A DNA stretch of 64,000 bases, taken from NCBI RefSeq assembly GCF_002159735.1, contig NZ_NFJF01000002.1, positions 248,001 through 312,000 of the forward strand. Direction: 5' to 3'. Under the pieces are notes generated by a model, which was not told the DNA's origin, ran no database searches, and saw only the letters and a list, made by a program, of their open reading frames with translations. Each line of letters opens with the position of its first letter. Position 1 is the stretch's first letter. The position numbers were made by a program, and so were the translations under genes. The DNA is from Olsenella sp. An270 (lineage in GTDB: Bacteria; Actinomycetota; Coriobacteriia; Coriobacteriales; Atopobiaceae). This document shows positions 42,926 through 52,654 of this stretch, piece after piece.

Positions 42926-44530
42926 CTACGCGCAGCCGCGGCAGCCGGCGCAGGCCGCGCGGGCCGCGGGCGTGGCGGCGAGCCCGCCGCGCGCCGTCTC
43001 GCGCAGGCGCGAGGGCAGGGCGTGGCCCACCTCGGCCATCGCGGAAACGACCTCGTCGAACGGCACGAGCCAGCTCACGCCGGACAGCGCGAGCTGCGCC
43101 GCGGAGAACGCCGCCGCCACGCCGATCGCGTTTCTCGCCTGGCAGGGGACCTCCACGAGGCCGCCCACCGGGTCGCAGACGAGTCCCAGCAGGTTGGAGA
43201 TCGCCAGCGAGGCCGCCGTCAGCGCCTGCTCGGGCGAGCCGTCGAGAAGCTCCACGAGCGCCGCCGCGGCCATCGCCGCCGCCGAGCCCACCTCGGCCTG
43301 GCAGCCGCCCTCGGCCCCGGCCACGCACGCGTGCGTCTGGATGTTGAGGCCCACGGCGGCCGCGCACCACAGCGCCGACGCCACGTCCTTCTCGCCCGCG
43401 CCCACCGCGTCGGCCACGGCGAGCACGCAGCCGGGCACCACACCCGCCGAGCCCGCCGTCGGCGCCGCCACGATCACGCCCATCGCCGCGGAGCGCTCGA
43501 GCACGGCCATCGCGCGGGCCACGGCGTCGGTCTGTACCTCGCCCATGAGCGACGCGCCCCAGCGCTCCGCGCCCGCGTTCACGAGCCGCGCCTCGCCGCC
43601 GATGAAGCCGCCGAGCGAACGTGCGGGCGCGGCGATCGGAGCGCTCGTCTCCTCGCGCATGACCTCGATCACGCGGCGCATCGAGGCCTCGGCGCGCTCC
43701 TCGCCGGTGAGGCCGCGCTCGCGCAGCTCCATGACGCCGCCGATGGAGAGACCGCGCTCGGCGCAGGCCTCCAGCAGCTGCGCGCCGTCGTCGAAGAGCT
43801 CCTCGGCCGTGACGCCGGGCGCCGTCGCGGAGGCGGAGCCGGGCACCGAGATGAACGTCGCGAAGCTCACGTCGCGCAGCGCGCGCACCTGCGGCAGCAC
43901 GCCGTCGGCCGGCGCGCCGTCCGTCTCGAAGACGGAGTAGGCCCGCCCGCCCTGCTCGGTGCGGTAGGTGCGGCAGAAGGCGATGTTGACCCCGGCCTCC
44001 GCCAGAAGGTGCGTGAGGGAGGCGAGAAGCCCGGGCGCGTCGCGGTGCGCCACGAAGAGGGTGGCGTAGGCGCCGGTGATGTCCACGCCGACGCCGCTCA
44101 CGCGGCTGATGCGCATCTTGCCGCCGCCGAGGCTCTCGCCGCGGACCTGGCAGGTCGTCCCGTCCTCGCACTCCATGTCGATGTCGACGGTGTTGGGGTG
44201 GACGGAGGTGTCGTCGGGCGCCTCCACGAACTCGAACTCGAGGCCGGCCTCGCGCGCCAGCTCGAACGCGTCGCGGATGCGCTCGTCGTCGGTGTCCAGC
44301 CCGAGGATGCCCGCCACGAGCGCACGGTCGGTGCCGTGGCCGCGGTAGGTGCGCGCGAAGCTGTTCCACACCGTGAAGCGGACGCGCCGCACGCGCCCGG
44401 AGACGAGCGAGGCCGCCACGCGCGCGCAGCGCAGGGCGCCGGCGGTGTGCGAGGAGGACGGGCCCACCATGACGGGTCCGAGCACCTCGAAGGCCGAGGT
44501 CGTGGCGAGGGTCTGCGGCTTGGCTGCCAT
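42926..44530 (-). CDS. sdaA: L-serine dehydratase, fused beta-alpha, iron-sulfur type
   Basis: The 534-residue enzyme deaminates L-serine to pyruvate and ammonia. The N-terminal beta domain has SAFEVLGPVMVGPSSSHTAG (near 15) and an ACT-like region (THLLAEAGVNIAF). The C-terminal alpha domain has APTAGSAGVVPG, EGGCQAEVGSA and LVCDPVGGLVEVPC, whose cysteines should bind the Fe-S cluster. The C-terminus carries an extra CAGCRGCA run. The start is ATG at 44530, 14 bp after gltX. The 5' ribosome site is weak, so it may depend on coupling with gltX. Confidence 0.93.
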   Translation of the reverse strand: MAAKPQTLATTSAFEVLGPVMVGPSSSHTAGALRCARVAASLVSGRVRRVRFTVWNSFARTYRGHGTDRALVAGILGLDTDDERIRDAFELAREAGLEFEFVEAPDDTSVHPNTVDIDMECEDGTTCQVRGESLGGGKMRISRVSGVGVDITGAYATLFVAHRDAPGLLASLTHLLAEAGVNIAFCRTYRTEQGGRAYSVFETDGAPADGVLPQVRALRDVSFATFISVPGSASATAPGVTAEELFDDGAQLLEACAERGLSIGGVMELRERGLTGEERAEASMRRVIEVMREETSAPIAAPARSLGGFIGGEARLVNAGAERWGASLMGEVQTDAVARAMAVLERSAAMGVIVAAPTAGSAGVVPGCVLAVADAVGAGEKDVASALWCAAAVGLNIQTHACVAGAEGGCQAEVGSAAAMAAAALVELLDGSPEQALTAASLAISNLLGLVCDPVGGLVEVPCQARNAIGVAAAFSAAQLALSGVSWLVPFDEVVSAMAEVGHALPSRLRETARGGLAATPAARAACAGCRGCA

Positions 44531-44544
44531 GGTCGCCGGTGCCG

Positions 44545-46023
44545 CTAGAGTGCCATCGCGCGGGCGCGGTCGATGCGGGCGAGGCAGTCCTCGCGGCCCA
44601 CGAGCGCCATCGTCTCGCCGAGCGGCGGGCTCACCATGTTGCCGCACACGGCCACGCGCACGGCCTGGAAGACCAGGCGCTTCTTCACGTCGAGCGCCTC
44701 GGGCAGCGGCTCCAGCGCGGCGTCGATCGCAGCCGGCTCCCATTCGGTGAGCCCCGTCAGCGCCTCGCGCGCGGCGTCGAGCACCGCGCCCATGCCCTCC
44801 TTGGCCAGGCCCTTCTCGACGCTCTTCTCGTCATAGACCAGCGTCTCGGCCGTGGCGAAGACCGGCGCCGTCACGGCGACCACGTCGGCCGGGAACTTGG
44901 TGCGCGGCTTCACGATCGCGGCGAGCGCGTCGACCCAGGCCTCGTCGGCCTCGAAGTCGCCGCCCACGACGCCGGCCTCGTGGAGCTCCGGCAGCATGAT
45001 CTGGTCGGCGAACTCCTGGTCGCTCATCGAGCGGATGTACTCGGCCTGGATCCAGTCGAGCTTCTTGGGGTCGAAGGTGGCCGGGTTCTTGGAGACGTGC
45101 TCCAGGGAGAACTCGCGAGCCAGGACGTCGCGCGGGATGATCGTGGTCTCGCCGTCGAGCGACCAGCCGAGAAGCGCCAGGTAGTTGACGAAGGCGTCGG
45201 AGAGGTAGCCCGCGTCGCGGTACTCCTCCACGTTCGTGGCGCCGTGGCGCTTGGAGAGCTTCTTGCCGTCCGCGCCCAGGATCATCGAGATGTGCGCGAA
45301 CGTGGGCACCGGCGCGCCCAGGGCCTCGTAGACGATGACCTGGCGCGGGGTGTTGGAGAGGTGGTCGTCGCCGCGGATGACGTGGGTGATGCCCATGGCG
45401 GCGTCGTCCACGACGGTGGCGAAGTTGTAGGTCGGCGTGCCGTCGGTGCGCTGGATGACGAAGTCGTCGAGCTCGCGCGCGGCGAAGGTCACCTCGCCAT
45501 GGACGGCGTCGCGCACGACGACGTCGCCGCGGTCCTCGGGCACCTTGATGCGCAGGACGTACGGCTCGCCGGCGGCAATGCGCGCACGCGCCTCCTCGGG
45601 GTCGAGGTCGCGGCAGCGGCGCTGGTAGCCCTGGAACGGGTCCTTGCGGGCCTGCGCCTCGGCGCGGTCGGCGGCCAGCTGCTCGGGCGTGCAGAAGCAC
45701 GGGTACGCCTTACCCTCGTCCCAGAGGCGCTGGGCGGCGGCGCGGTACATCTCCGCGCGCTCGGTCTGGAAGTAGGGGCCAAAGTCGCCGCCCACCTCGG
45801 GACCCTCGTCCCAGTCCAGCCCCAGCCAGCGCATGGCGCGCAGGATGATCTGGGTGTTCTCCTCCGTGGAGCGCTCGGGGTCGGTGTCGTCGATGCGCAG
45901 GATGAAGGTGCCGTGGTTGGCGCGGGCGAAGGCCCAGTTGTAGATTGCGGTGCGCGCGCCGCCCACGTGGAGCTTGCCGGTGGGGGAGGGCGCAAAGCGC
46001 ACGCGAACGGGGGTCTCGGACAT
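44545..46023 (-). CDS. gltX: Glutamyl-tRNA synthetase
   Basis: The 492-residue class I enzyme charges tRNA-Glu (and tRNA-Gln too if non-discriminating). The HIGH-like motif HVGG is at 19-22 in FAPSPTGKLHVGGART, and KKLSKRHGA is the KMSKS motif. A YPCFCTPEQL zinc-finger remnant is near 108. The ATG at 46023 has GAGAGGAACG upstream. sdaA follows 14 bp after the stop. A tRNA-Glu pair and tRNA-Gln lie 11 kb away. Confidence 0.95.
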   Translation of the reverse strand: MSETPVRVRFAPSPTGKLHVGGARTAIYNWAFARANHGTFILRIDDTDPERSTEENTQIILRAMRWLGLDWDEGPEVGGDFGPYFQTERAEMYRAAAQRLWDEGKAYPCFCTPEQLAADRAEAQARKDPFQGYQRRCRDLDPEEARARIAAGEPYVLRIKVPEDRGDVVVRDAVHGEVTFAARELDDFVIQRTDGTPTYNFATVVDDAAMGITHVIRGDDHLSNTPRQVIVYEALGAPVPTFAHISMILGADGKKLSKRHGATNVEEYRDAGYLSDAFVNYLALLGWSLDGETTIIPRDVLAREFSLEHVSKNPATFDPKKLDWIQAEYIRSMSDQEFADQIMLPELHEAGVVGGDFEADEAWVDALAAIVKPRTKFPADVVAVTAPVFATAETLVYDEKSVEKGLAKEGMGAVLDAAREALTGLTEWEPAAIDAALEPLPEALDVKKRLVFQAVRVAVCGNMVSPPLGETMALVGREDCLARIDRARAMAL

Positions 46024-46116
46024 GGCGTTCCTCTCGATGGTGCTTCTCGTCACATACGCGACCAGTATACCGCGCGGGCGAGAAGGGCGAGGGCCCGCGT
46101 CTCCACGTCGCCGTCG

Positions 46117-46160
46117 TGCGATTGGTAACGCTTTTGGGCGCGATTCCGTTACCAATCGCA
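46117..46160. repeat. GTTACC-type palindrome, copy 1 (16-bp interior)
   Basis: Perfect 14-bp arms TGCGATTGGTAACG (46117-46130) and CGTTACCAATCGCA (46147-46160) with a 16-bp interior ending in GATTC. It lies between gltX and the first YhgE gene and is followed by GCCGCGCCGCTGGGCGAGAAGG (46170-46191), also found after copy 2. Confidence 0.85.
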
Positions 46161-46213
46161 AAGTAAGCTCCGGGCGCCGCGCCGCTGGGCGAGAAGGACG
46201 CGCGATGCGCGGC

Positions 46214-48454
46214 TCACATGAGGCGCGTGTCCTCGAGGCGCCGCTCGAACCACTCCCCGAGACGGATGACCGGCCGGCGCACCACGAGCCCCAGCACGAG
46301 CGCCGGCACCAGGTAGGCGAGAAGGACCGCGAGCTCGCGCCAGTAGTCGAGCCCGTAGAGGCCGAACATCGCCGCGCGCAGGGCACCTTCGCTGTGCACG
46401 AACGGCAGCCACTGGTAGAGCGCCTGGAACGCCGGCGGCAGCATCTGCGGCGGGAAGGTCCCGCCCGATCCCGCCACCTGGACCACCATGAGGACCACGG
46501 CCACGGCCTTGCCCACGTCGCCGAAGGACGCCGTGAGCGAGAAGATCAGGTTCACGTAGACCACCGACGACGCGAGGCACGCGAGCGCGAAGAGCGCCGG
46601 GTGCGCGCACTGGACGCCGAGAAACGCGAGGTCGCCGCCAGCGATGAGCGCGGCCTGCGCCACGCCCACCGCGCAGAAGAGCGCGAGGCGCCCGAGGTAG
46701 GCCTCCGCGTGCGAGCAGCCGGTCTCGGCGAGCGCGGCCGCCGACGGCGTGGCGCGCACGAGCGCGGCGAGCACCACGCCGCCGATCCAGATCGCGAGCG
46801 TCGTGTAGAACGGCGCCATGGCCGAGCCGTTGTTCTCGACCGGGTGGACCGCGGTGCGCTCCACGCTCACCGGGGAGGCGACGAAGTCGGCGAGCGCCCC
46901 GGTCCCCGAGCCCAGGGCGGCCCGGACCTGCTCGAGGTCGTCGGAGGCGAGCGCCGAGCGCAGCCGAGCGTGGAGCGCGTCGAGGTCGTCCGCCGCCGCG
47001 TCGAGCCGATCCGCCGTGTCGTCGAGCGCGCCGCGGGCCCGCCCGAGCGCGTCCCCGGCGCCCGACGAGGCGCCCTCGGCCGCGGAGAGCGCGGCAGCGA
47101 GGTCGTCCCGGAGGGCGTCGGCGCCGTCGGCCGCGTCGCCCACCCGGTCGGCCAGGCCCTGGAGCGTCCCGCGCACGTCCTCGTCGTAGCCGTCCCGCGC
47201 GTCGCGTATCGCCGTGCGCGCGTCGGAGAGAAGCCCGGCGAGTTCCCCGCGCGCCGCCTCGGCGTCCTTCGCGCCGCTCGCCAGGTCCGCGGCCGTGCGC
47301 CCGACGCCGTCGGAGAGGTCCCGGAGCTCCGCGGCCACGTCGCCGGCCGTCTCGGCGAGCCCCGACACGACGGCGCGGATCGCGGCCACGCGCTCGGCGC
47401 CCGCGCTGCCCGCGCCGAGGCGGTCCTGGAGGTCGGCAAGGAGGCCGTCCGCCCGCTCGAGCGAGGCCTGCAGCCCCTCGAGGGACGCGACCTGGTCGTC
47501 GAGGGCCGTTCGGGCGTCCGCGAGGGCGCCCTGGAGGCGGTCCTGCTGCGCGCCTGCGGCGTCGAGGGCGCCGTCGATCGCGTCGCCCACCTCGTCCAGG
47601 CTCCCCTCGGCCGAGGAGAGCGCGTCGCCCACGGACGCGGCCGCGTCGTCGGCCGCCGTGCCGACCCCCTCGAGGCCCGACGCCGTCTCGCGCAGGGTGT
47701 CGCCCGCGTCCCCGACCGGCGAGAGCGCCGAGGAGGCCGTCTCGGCGCCGCCCGCGACCAGCCCCTCCGTCGCGGAGAGGAGACCGGAAAGCTCGCGCGC
47801 GTCCCCCGCGGAGCCGCGCAGCGCCTCGGACGACCTCGTGACCGCCGCGTCGAGGCGCGCCGCCACGCTCCGGGCGCCGTCGCCGTCGAGCGCCCGCCCC
47901 AGCTCCTCGAGCGCGCCCGCCCCCACCGTCGTGACGGCCCGCGCGAAGCCGCGGTCGATGTCGGCGCGCACGGCGTCCTCGGCCTTGCCGGTCACGATGG
48001 AGGCGATCGCGTTCTCCTTCTCGTTCTGGTAGAAGCGCACCCGCGGCCGCTCGGGCGCGGCGGAGAGCATCGTCATGAGGCCGCGCGAGAAGTCCTCGGG
48101 CAGCACGACGGCCGCGTAGTACTCGCCCGAGCGCACGCCCGCGACGGCGTCCTCGGGGGAGGTCGCCACGTAGTCGATCGTCTCGGAGGCGCGCAGCTCC
48201 GAGACCACGCGCTCGCCGAGGTTCACGCTCACGGGCAAAAGCTCGCCCGCGTAGCCCGCGTCCTCGCTCGCCACGGCCACGCGGACGTTGCCCGTGCTGC
48301 CGTAGGGGTCCCAGCTGCCGGCGATGTTGAACCAGGCGTAGAACGAGGGGACCGCCACCATGCCCACGACCACCACGACCGCGACCAGCCCGGTCCGCAG
48401 CCTCCGCGCGTCGCGACGCGCGAACGCGAGGACCCTGCCCAGAGAGGCGCGCAT
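46214..48454 (-). CDS. YhgE/Pip-family membrane protein A
   Basis: The 746-residue protein has the Pip/YhgE layout: one N-terminal helix (about 20-42, followed by PSFYAWFNIAGSWDPYG), a large external region full of Ala/Asp/Gly-rich coiled-coil heptads (about 180-500) and a C-terminal block of five or six helices with ABC-2-like GGTFPPQMLPPAFQ. Family members include the phage infection protein of Lactococcus and ESX-associated proteins. The ATG at 48454 overlaps the upstream gene's stop (TGATG). It starts MRASLGR, paralogous to YhgE B. Confidence 0.88.
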   Translation of the reverse strand: MRASLGRVLAFARRDARRLRTGLVAVVVVVGMVAVPSFYAWFNIAGSWDPYGSTGNVRVAVASEDAGYAGELLPVSVNLGERVVSELRASETIDYVATSPEDAVAGVRSGEYYAAVVLPEDFSRGLMTMLSAAPERPRVRFYQNEKENAIASIVTGKAEDAVRADIDRGFARAVTTVGAGALEELGRALDGDGARSVAARLDAAVTRSSEALRGSAGDARELSGLLSATEGLVAGGAETASSALSPVGDAGDTLRETASGLEGVGTAADDAAASVGDALSSAEGSLDEVGDAIDGALDAAGAQQDRLQGALADARTALDDQVASLEGLQASLERADGLLADLQDRLGAGSAGAERVAAIRAVVSGLAETAGDVAAELRDLSDGVGRTAADLASGAKDAEAARGELAGLLSDARTAIRDARDGYDEDVRGTLQGLADRVGDAADGADALRDDLAAALSAAEGASSGAGDALGRARGALDDTADRLDAAADDLDALHARLRSALASDDLEQVRAALGSGTGALADFVASPVSVERTAVHPVENNGSAMAPFYTTLAIWIGGVVLAALVRATPSAAALAETGCSHAEAYLGRLALFCAVGVAQAALIAGGDLAFLGVQCAHPALFALACLASSVVYVNLIFSLTASFGDVGKAVAVVLMVVQVAGSGGTFPPQMLPPAFQALYQWLPFVHSEGALRAAMFGLYGLDYWRELAVLLAYLVPALVLGLVVRRPVIRLGEWFERRLEDTRLM

Positions 48455-51036
48455 CACCGCTCACCGCCCTTCTCGCCCAGCGCCGCGTCCACGAGCTCGC
48501 GGCGCCCCATCCGCCCGAGCTCGCCCCGCTCGCGCAGGCGCTCCCTCAGGTAGTCGAGGCCGACCAGGTAGCAGCAGGTGACGGCGAGCGAGGCCGCCCA
48601 CGCGGCGAGAAGGACGAGGCGGGCCCCGGGCAGCGCGGCGCCGAGGGCGAGCGCGCAGGCCGGCGCCACGACGAGCGCCGCGAGGCCGCGCCGCATCCGC
48701 GCCGGGTAGAGCCGCTCGAAGCGCCGCTCGCGCTCGAGCAGGGCGTCGCGCGTCGCCGCGGACTCGCCGAGCGCGCGCAGGACCGCCCCGAGCCGCCCGT
48801 CCCTCTCGCCCGTGCGCTCGGTGACGAGCAGGTCCGTGCGGGCGAGCTCGCGGTCGAAGAAGGCGTCGACGTCGAGCAGCCGCGGCCGCGCGAGTGTTGC
48901 CAGCGCGAGCGCCGGCAGCGCGAAGGCGAGAAGGACGAGCAGGTCGCGGACGTAGTTGCCGTCGTAGAAGCCGCCGACGGCCTCGCGCATGGCGTTGATG
49001 CCGTAGGTGAAGGGGAGCCAGGGGCCCAGGGCCTGGAAGAAGGCCGGCTGCATCTGGATGGGGTAGAGCCCGGAGGCGCCGGGGATCTGCAGGACCACGA
49101 GCAGCACCGCGAGCGCCTTGCCCACGTGCTTGAGCGTCGCCGCGAGGGCGTAGATCACGAGGACGTAGACGAGCGAGGCGACCATGCCCGCGAGCACGTA
49201 CGCCGCCGGAGAGACGCTCTGCACGCCGAGCGCGAGGTCGCCGACGCAGCAGACCACGGCCTGGACCTGGCCGAGAAGGGCGAGCAGCAGCCAGCGCCCC
49301 CAGAACGCCTGGGTCGCGGTGACGGGGGCCGCGTCGCCGGGCAGGCCCTCGTGGTCGACCTCGAGCTTGTAGACGGCCACGAGGACGAACCCGCCGACCC
49401 ACAGAGCGAGGTTGGTGTAGAAGGGCGCCACGCCCGACCCGTAGTTGGCGACTGGGTAGACGGCCTCGGTGACCAGGTCGACGGGGGAGGCGAGGGCCGC
49501 CCCGGCCTCGGCGGGGTCGAGTTCGAGGACGTCCGTGACGAGCGCGGGGTCCGCGGCGCCCCGCAGCGCGGCGAGGTCGTCGGCGAGGGCGCCGGCGTCC
49601 GCGGAGGCGTCCCGCAGCGTGGCCGCGCCGTCCTCGAGCGTCGAGGAGGCGCTCGCGAGGACGGCGTCGAGCTGGTCGAGCGTCCCCTGGGCCTGGCCGA
49701 TCAGGGCCGGCAGCGCGTCGGCGCCGCCGGCGAGGCGCCCGCCCGCGTCCCCGAGCGCGTCGAGCGCGCCCGCGAGCTCGGGGGAGACGTCCTGCGCGAG
49801 GTCCGCCTGGAGCCCGGAGAGGGCGTCGGCGCCCGTCTGCGCGGCGTCGGCCACCGACCCCGCGAGCCCCTCCATGTCCTCGGCGCCCGCCGCGACCTCC
49901 TGGGAGACGGCGCGCATCCCGGCCGCCTGGGCGTCCTGGGAGTCAGCGAGCTCGTCGAGTGCGCGGACCTGCTCGTCGAGCGCGGCGACGGCGGCGTCGC
50001 GGGCGGCGGCCTGCGACCCGCTCAGGGACAGCGCGGCGAGCGCGTCGCGGGCCCGGCCGAGCGCCGAGCCGACGGTGCGCAGCGTGCCCCCGGCCGCCTC
50101 GACCTCCGACGCCGCGGCGTCGAGCTTGCCCTGCGCCCAGCCCACGTCCCCGGCGACGAGGGCCACGTCGTGGCTCGCCTGCGACGCGAGCGCGGAGAGG
50201 GTCGAGGCGCCCGTCCCCAGGTCCGACGAGAGGTCACGGGCGAAGCTGCGGATCCTCGCGCGCGTGTCGCCGAGCGTGCCGAGCGCACCGTCGAGGTCCC
50301 GTGCGAGGGAGCGGGCGCCGCCGGACGCGTCGTCGAGGGCGTCGCGCGTGCGGGCCACGGCGGCGCGCCCCTGCGCGACGGCCCCGCGCGCAGCGTCGAA
50401 CGCGTCGGCCGTCTCGGAGAGGTCCCCCTCGGCGCCGCGCAGGACGGCCAGTGCGTCGCCGGCCGTCTCGTCGGCGGCGCCCGTCGCCCCGCCCACGGCC
50501 GCCTGCACCTTCTCGGCGACCGCCTCGCCCGCGACGCGCACGAACTCCGAGGAGACCTGGTCCTCGAGGGTCGTCGCGCCCGTGTCGGTGACCTTGGGCG
50601 CGACGGCGTTGGCCTTCTCGTTCACGTAGTAGGAGACGCGCGCCGACCGCGCGTGCCCGCTGACGGCGCCCGCGAGCGTCCCCGTGAAGTCGCGCGGGAT
50701 GACGAACGCGGCGTAGTAGCGCCCCGAGCGCACGCCCTCGAGCGCCGTCGCCTCGTCGACGAAGGTCCAGTCCAGCTGGTGGTTCTGCTCCAGGCGCTCG
50801 CGGATCAGCGCGCCGGCGTTGACCGGGCCGAGCCCGGGCACGTCCGCCCCGGCGTCCTCGACCGCCACGGCGACGGGCACCGTGGCGGTGTTCTCGTACG
50901 GGTCCCAGTTGGCGAGGACGTTGAGCCAGGCGTAGGCCGACGGTATCAGGCAGACGCCCAGCGTGACGAGAAGCGCCACGGGGCTCCTGAGCAGGCGCTT
51001 GAGGTCGCGGACGAGTATGGCAAGCGAGGCGCGCAC
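48454..51036 (-). CDS. YhgE/Pip-family membrane protein B
   Basis: The 860-residue paralogue of the next gene shares its N-terminal helix and PSAYAWLNVLANWDPYEN, long Ala/Asp-rich coiled coils (about 190-500), and a C-terminal membrane block with GLYPIQMQPAFFQALGPWLP. The last 150 residues add an extra amphipathic and membrane region. The GTG at 51036 is preferred because AGAGGGGA sits just upstream and it aligns with MRASL of the paralogue; an ATG at 51051 overlaps that site. The two genes are translationally coupled. Export of an unknown substrate or phage receptor activity is possible. Confidence 0.87.
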   Translation of the reverse strand: MRASLAILVRDLKRLLRSPVALLVTLGVCLIPSAYAWLNVLANWDPYENTATVPVAVAVEDAGADVPGLGPVNAGALIRERLEQNHQLDWTFVDEATALEGVRSGRYYAAFVIPRDFTGTLAGAVSGHARSARVSYYVNEKANAVAPKVTDTGATTLEDQVSSEFVRVAGEAVAEKVQAAVGGATGAADETAGDALAVLRGAEGDLSETADAFDAARGAVAQGRAAVARTRDALDDASGGARSLARDLDGALGTLGDTRARIRSFARDLSSDLGTGASTLSALASQASHDVALVAGDVGWAQGKLDAAASEVEAAGGTLRTVGSALGRARDALAALSLSGSQAAARDAAVAALDEQVRALDELADSQDAQAAGMRAVSQEVAAGAEDMEGLAGSVADAAQTGADALSGLQADLAQDVSPELAGALDALGDAGGRLAGGADALPALIGQAQGTLDQLDAVLASASSTLEDGAATLRDASADAGALADDLAALRGAADPALVTDVLELDPAEAGAALASPVDLVTEAVYPVANYGSGVAPFYTNLALWVGGFVLVAVYKLEVDHEGLPGDAAPVTATQAFWGRWLLLALLGQVQAVVCCVGDLALGVQSVSPAAYVLAGMVASLVYVLVIYALAATLKHVGKALAVLLVVLQIPGASGLYPIQMQPAFFQALGPWLPFTYGINAMREAVGGFYDGNYVRDLLVLLAFALPALALATLARPRLLDVDAFFDRELARTDLLVTERTGERDGRLGAVLRALGESAATRDALLERERRFERLYPARMRRGLAALVVAPACALALGAALPGARLVLLAAWAASLAVTCCYLVGLDYLRERLRERGELGRMGRRELVDAALGEKGGER

Positions 51037-51161
51037 GGTATCCCCTCTCATGCGGTTGCACGTGAGGGGGCTTCTTCCCGTCGCCGGCGCGCGCCGCGGG
51101 CCCGCCGTCCTTCTCGCCCGCGAATCCACCGTCTCGGCACAAGGCTGCTCTCTACCTGAAA

Positions 51162-51205
51162 TGCGTTCGGTAACGGAATCCGGCCCGAAAGCGTTACCAA
51201 CCGCA
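51162..51205. repeat. GTTACC-type palindrome, copy 2 (16-bp interior)
   Basis: Arms TGCGTTCGGTAACG (51162-51175) and CGTTACCAACCGCA (51192-51205) with a 16-bp interior; its orientation is inverted relative to copy 1, with GGAATC at the other end of the interior. It lies between the divergent YhgE B and metK genes. Confidence 0.85.
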
Positions 51206-51359
51206 AAGCGGCCCCCGCGCCGCCGCGCCGCCGGGCGAGAAGGGCGCGCGGAATTGTGGCGAGACGGCGCAGTCGGGTCCGCCGCCGCGCCGCGCGGGTA
51301 TCATGTACGGGCCAGCCGGCGGAATGGTAACGGCCGCCGGGATCGTAGAAAGGACACCC
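51206..51359 (+). promoter_or_regulatory. metK leader
   Basis: Very GC-rich leader with repeated GCCGCCGCGCCG and a GGGCGAGAAGGGCGCGCG word (51234-51251). TATCAT at 51298-51303 is a possible -10 and GAAAGGAC the ribosome site. I found no SAM riboswitch helices. With 51037-51161 this makes a gap of about 320 bp between YhgE B and metK. Confidence 0.45.
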
Positions 51360-52640
51360 ATGACCACCACCTCTCGTTCCATCGCACCGCGCAGCTACCT
51401 CTTCACCTCCGAGAGCGTCACCGAGGGCCACCCCGACAAGATCTGCGACCAGGTCTCCGACGCCATCCTCGACGCCCTTCTCGCCAAGGAGGCCCAGCTC
51501 CAGGCCGAGGGCTACGTCGCCCCGAGCGGCACCCCCGCCAACGTGGACAACGTCCGCTGCGCGTGCGAGACCTTCGTGACGACGGGCACCGTGGTGGTCG
51601 CAGGCGAGGTGCGCACCGAGGCCTACCTCGACGTCCAGACGATCGCGCGCGACGTGATCCGCCGCATCGGCTACGACCGCGCCAAGTACGGCTTTGACTG
51701 CGAGACCTGCGGCGTCATCAACATGATCCACGAGCAGAGCCCGGACATCGCCGCCGGCGTCGACGAGTCCTTTGACGCGCAGGCCGGCCGCACCACGGAC
51801 CCGATCGACCTCGTGGGCGCGGGCGACCAGGGCATGATGTTCGGCTACGCCACCGACGAGACGGACGTCTACATGCCCATGCCGCACTACCTGGCCTCCC
51901 GCATGGCCGAGCGCCTGTCCGCCGTGCGCAAGGACGGCACGGTGCCGTACCTGCGCCCGGACGGCAAGACCCAGGTGACGGTGCGCTACGAGGACGACCG
52001 CCCCGTCGAGGTCACGGCCGTCGTGGTCTCCACGCAGCACGATGCGGCCATCGCGAGCATGGACACCGTGCGCGAGGACATGGTGGAGCACGTGATCGCG
52101 CCGGTGCTGGACGCCGCGGGCATCGAGTGGGGGAGCGCCGTCATCTACGTGAACCCCACCGGCCGCTTCGTGGTGGGCGGCCCCATGGGCGACACCGGCC
52201 TCACCGGCCGCAAGATCATCGTGGACACCTACGGCGGCATGGGTCGCCACGGCGGCGGCTGCTTCTCCGGCAAGGACTGCACCAAGGTGGACCGCTCCGC
52301 CGCCTACGCCGCGCGCTGGGTTGCCAAGAACGTGGTTGCCGCCGGCCTCGCACACCGCTGCGAGATCGAGCTCGCCTACGCCATCGGCGTGTCCCACCCG
52401 CTCTCCATCATGGTGGACACCTTCGGCACCGGCGCGGTGGATGACGCCACGATTGAGGCGGCCGTCGAGAGGGTCTTTGACCTGCGCCCGGGCGCCATCA
52501 TCCGCGACCTGGGGCTGCGCCGCCCGATCTTCGAGAAGACCGCAGCGTACGGCCACTTTGGCCGCGAGGACCCGGACTTCACCTGGGAGCGCACGGACCG
52601 CGTGGACGAGCTGCGCGCCGCCGTGGGGGCGCTCGCGTAG
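51360..52640 (+). CDS. metK: S-adenosylmethionine synthetase
   Basis: MetK makes SAM from methionine and ATP. The 426-residue protein has [20 protein letters not shown] near 17-36, the ATP-binding [12 protein letters not shown], and the phosphate loop region [20 protein letters not shown] near 298-317, with Lys/Asp ligands. Length is normal. ATG at 51360, favoured by GAAAGGAC upstream; a frame-extending ATG at 51303 lacks a ribosome site. Confidence 0.97.
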   Translation: MTTTSRSIAPRSYLFTSESVTEGHPDKICDQVSDAILDALLAKEAQLQAEGYVAPSGTPANVDNVRCACETFVTTGTVVVAGEVRTEAYLDVQTIARDVIRRIGYDRAKYGFDCETCGVINMIHEQSPDIAAGVDESFDAQAGRTTDPIDLVGAGDQGMMFGYATDETDVYMPMPHYLASRMAERLSAVRKDGTVPYLRPDGKTQVTVRYEDDRPVEVTAVVVSTQHDAAIASMDTVREDMVEHVIAPVLDAAGIEWGSAVIYVNPTGRFVVGGPMGDTGLTGRKIIVDTYGGMGRHGGGCFSGKDCTKVDRSAAYAARWVAKNVVAAGLAHRCEIELAYAIGVSHPLSIMVDTFGTGAVDDATIEAAVERVFDLRPGAIIRDLGLRRPIFEKTAAYGHFGREDPDFTWERTDRVDELRAAVGALA

Positions 52641-52654
52641 CCGGGTCGCCTGCC

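Noticed and set aside
46024-46386. Upstream extension of gltX
   Set aside because: It passes through the palindrome and YhgE A; the ATG at 46023 gives the canonical start.
51206-51359. SAM riboswitch before metK
   Set aside because: No matching helices or conserved core were seen; the leader is simple GC-rich repeats.
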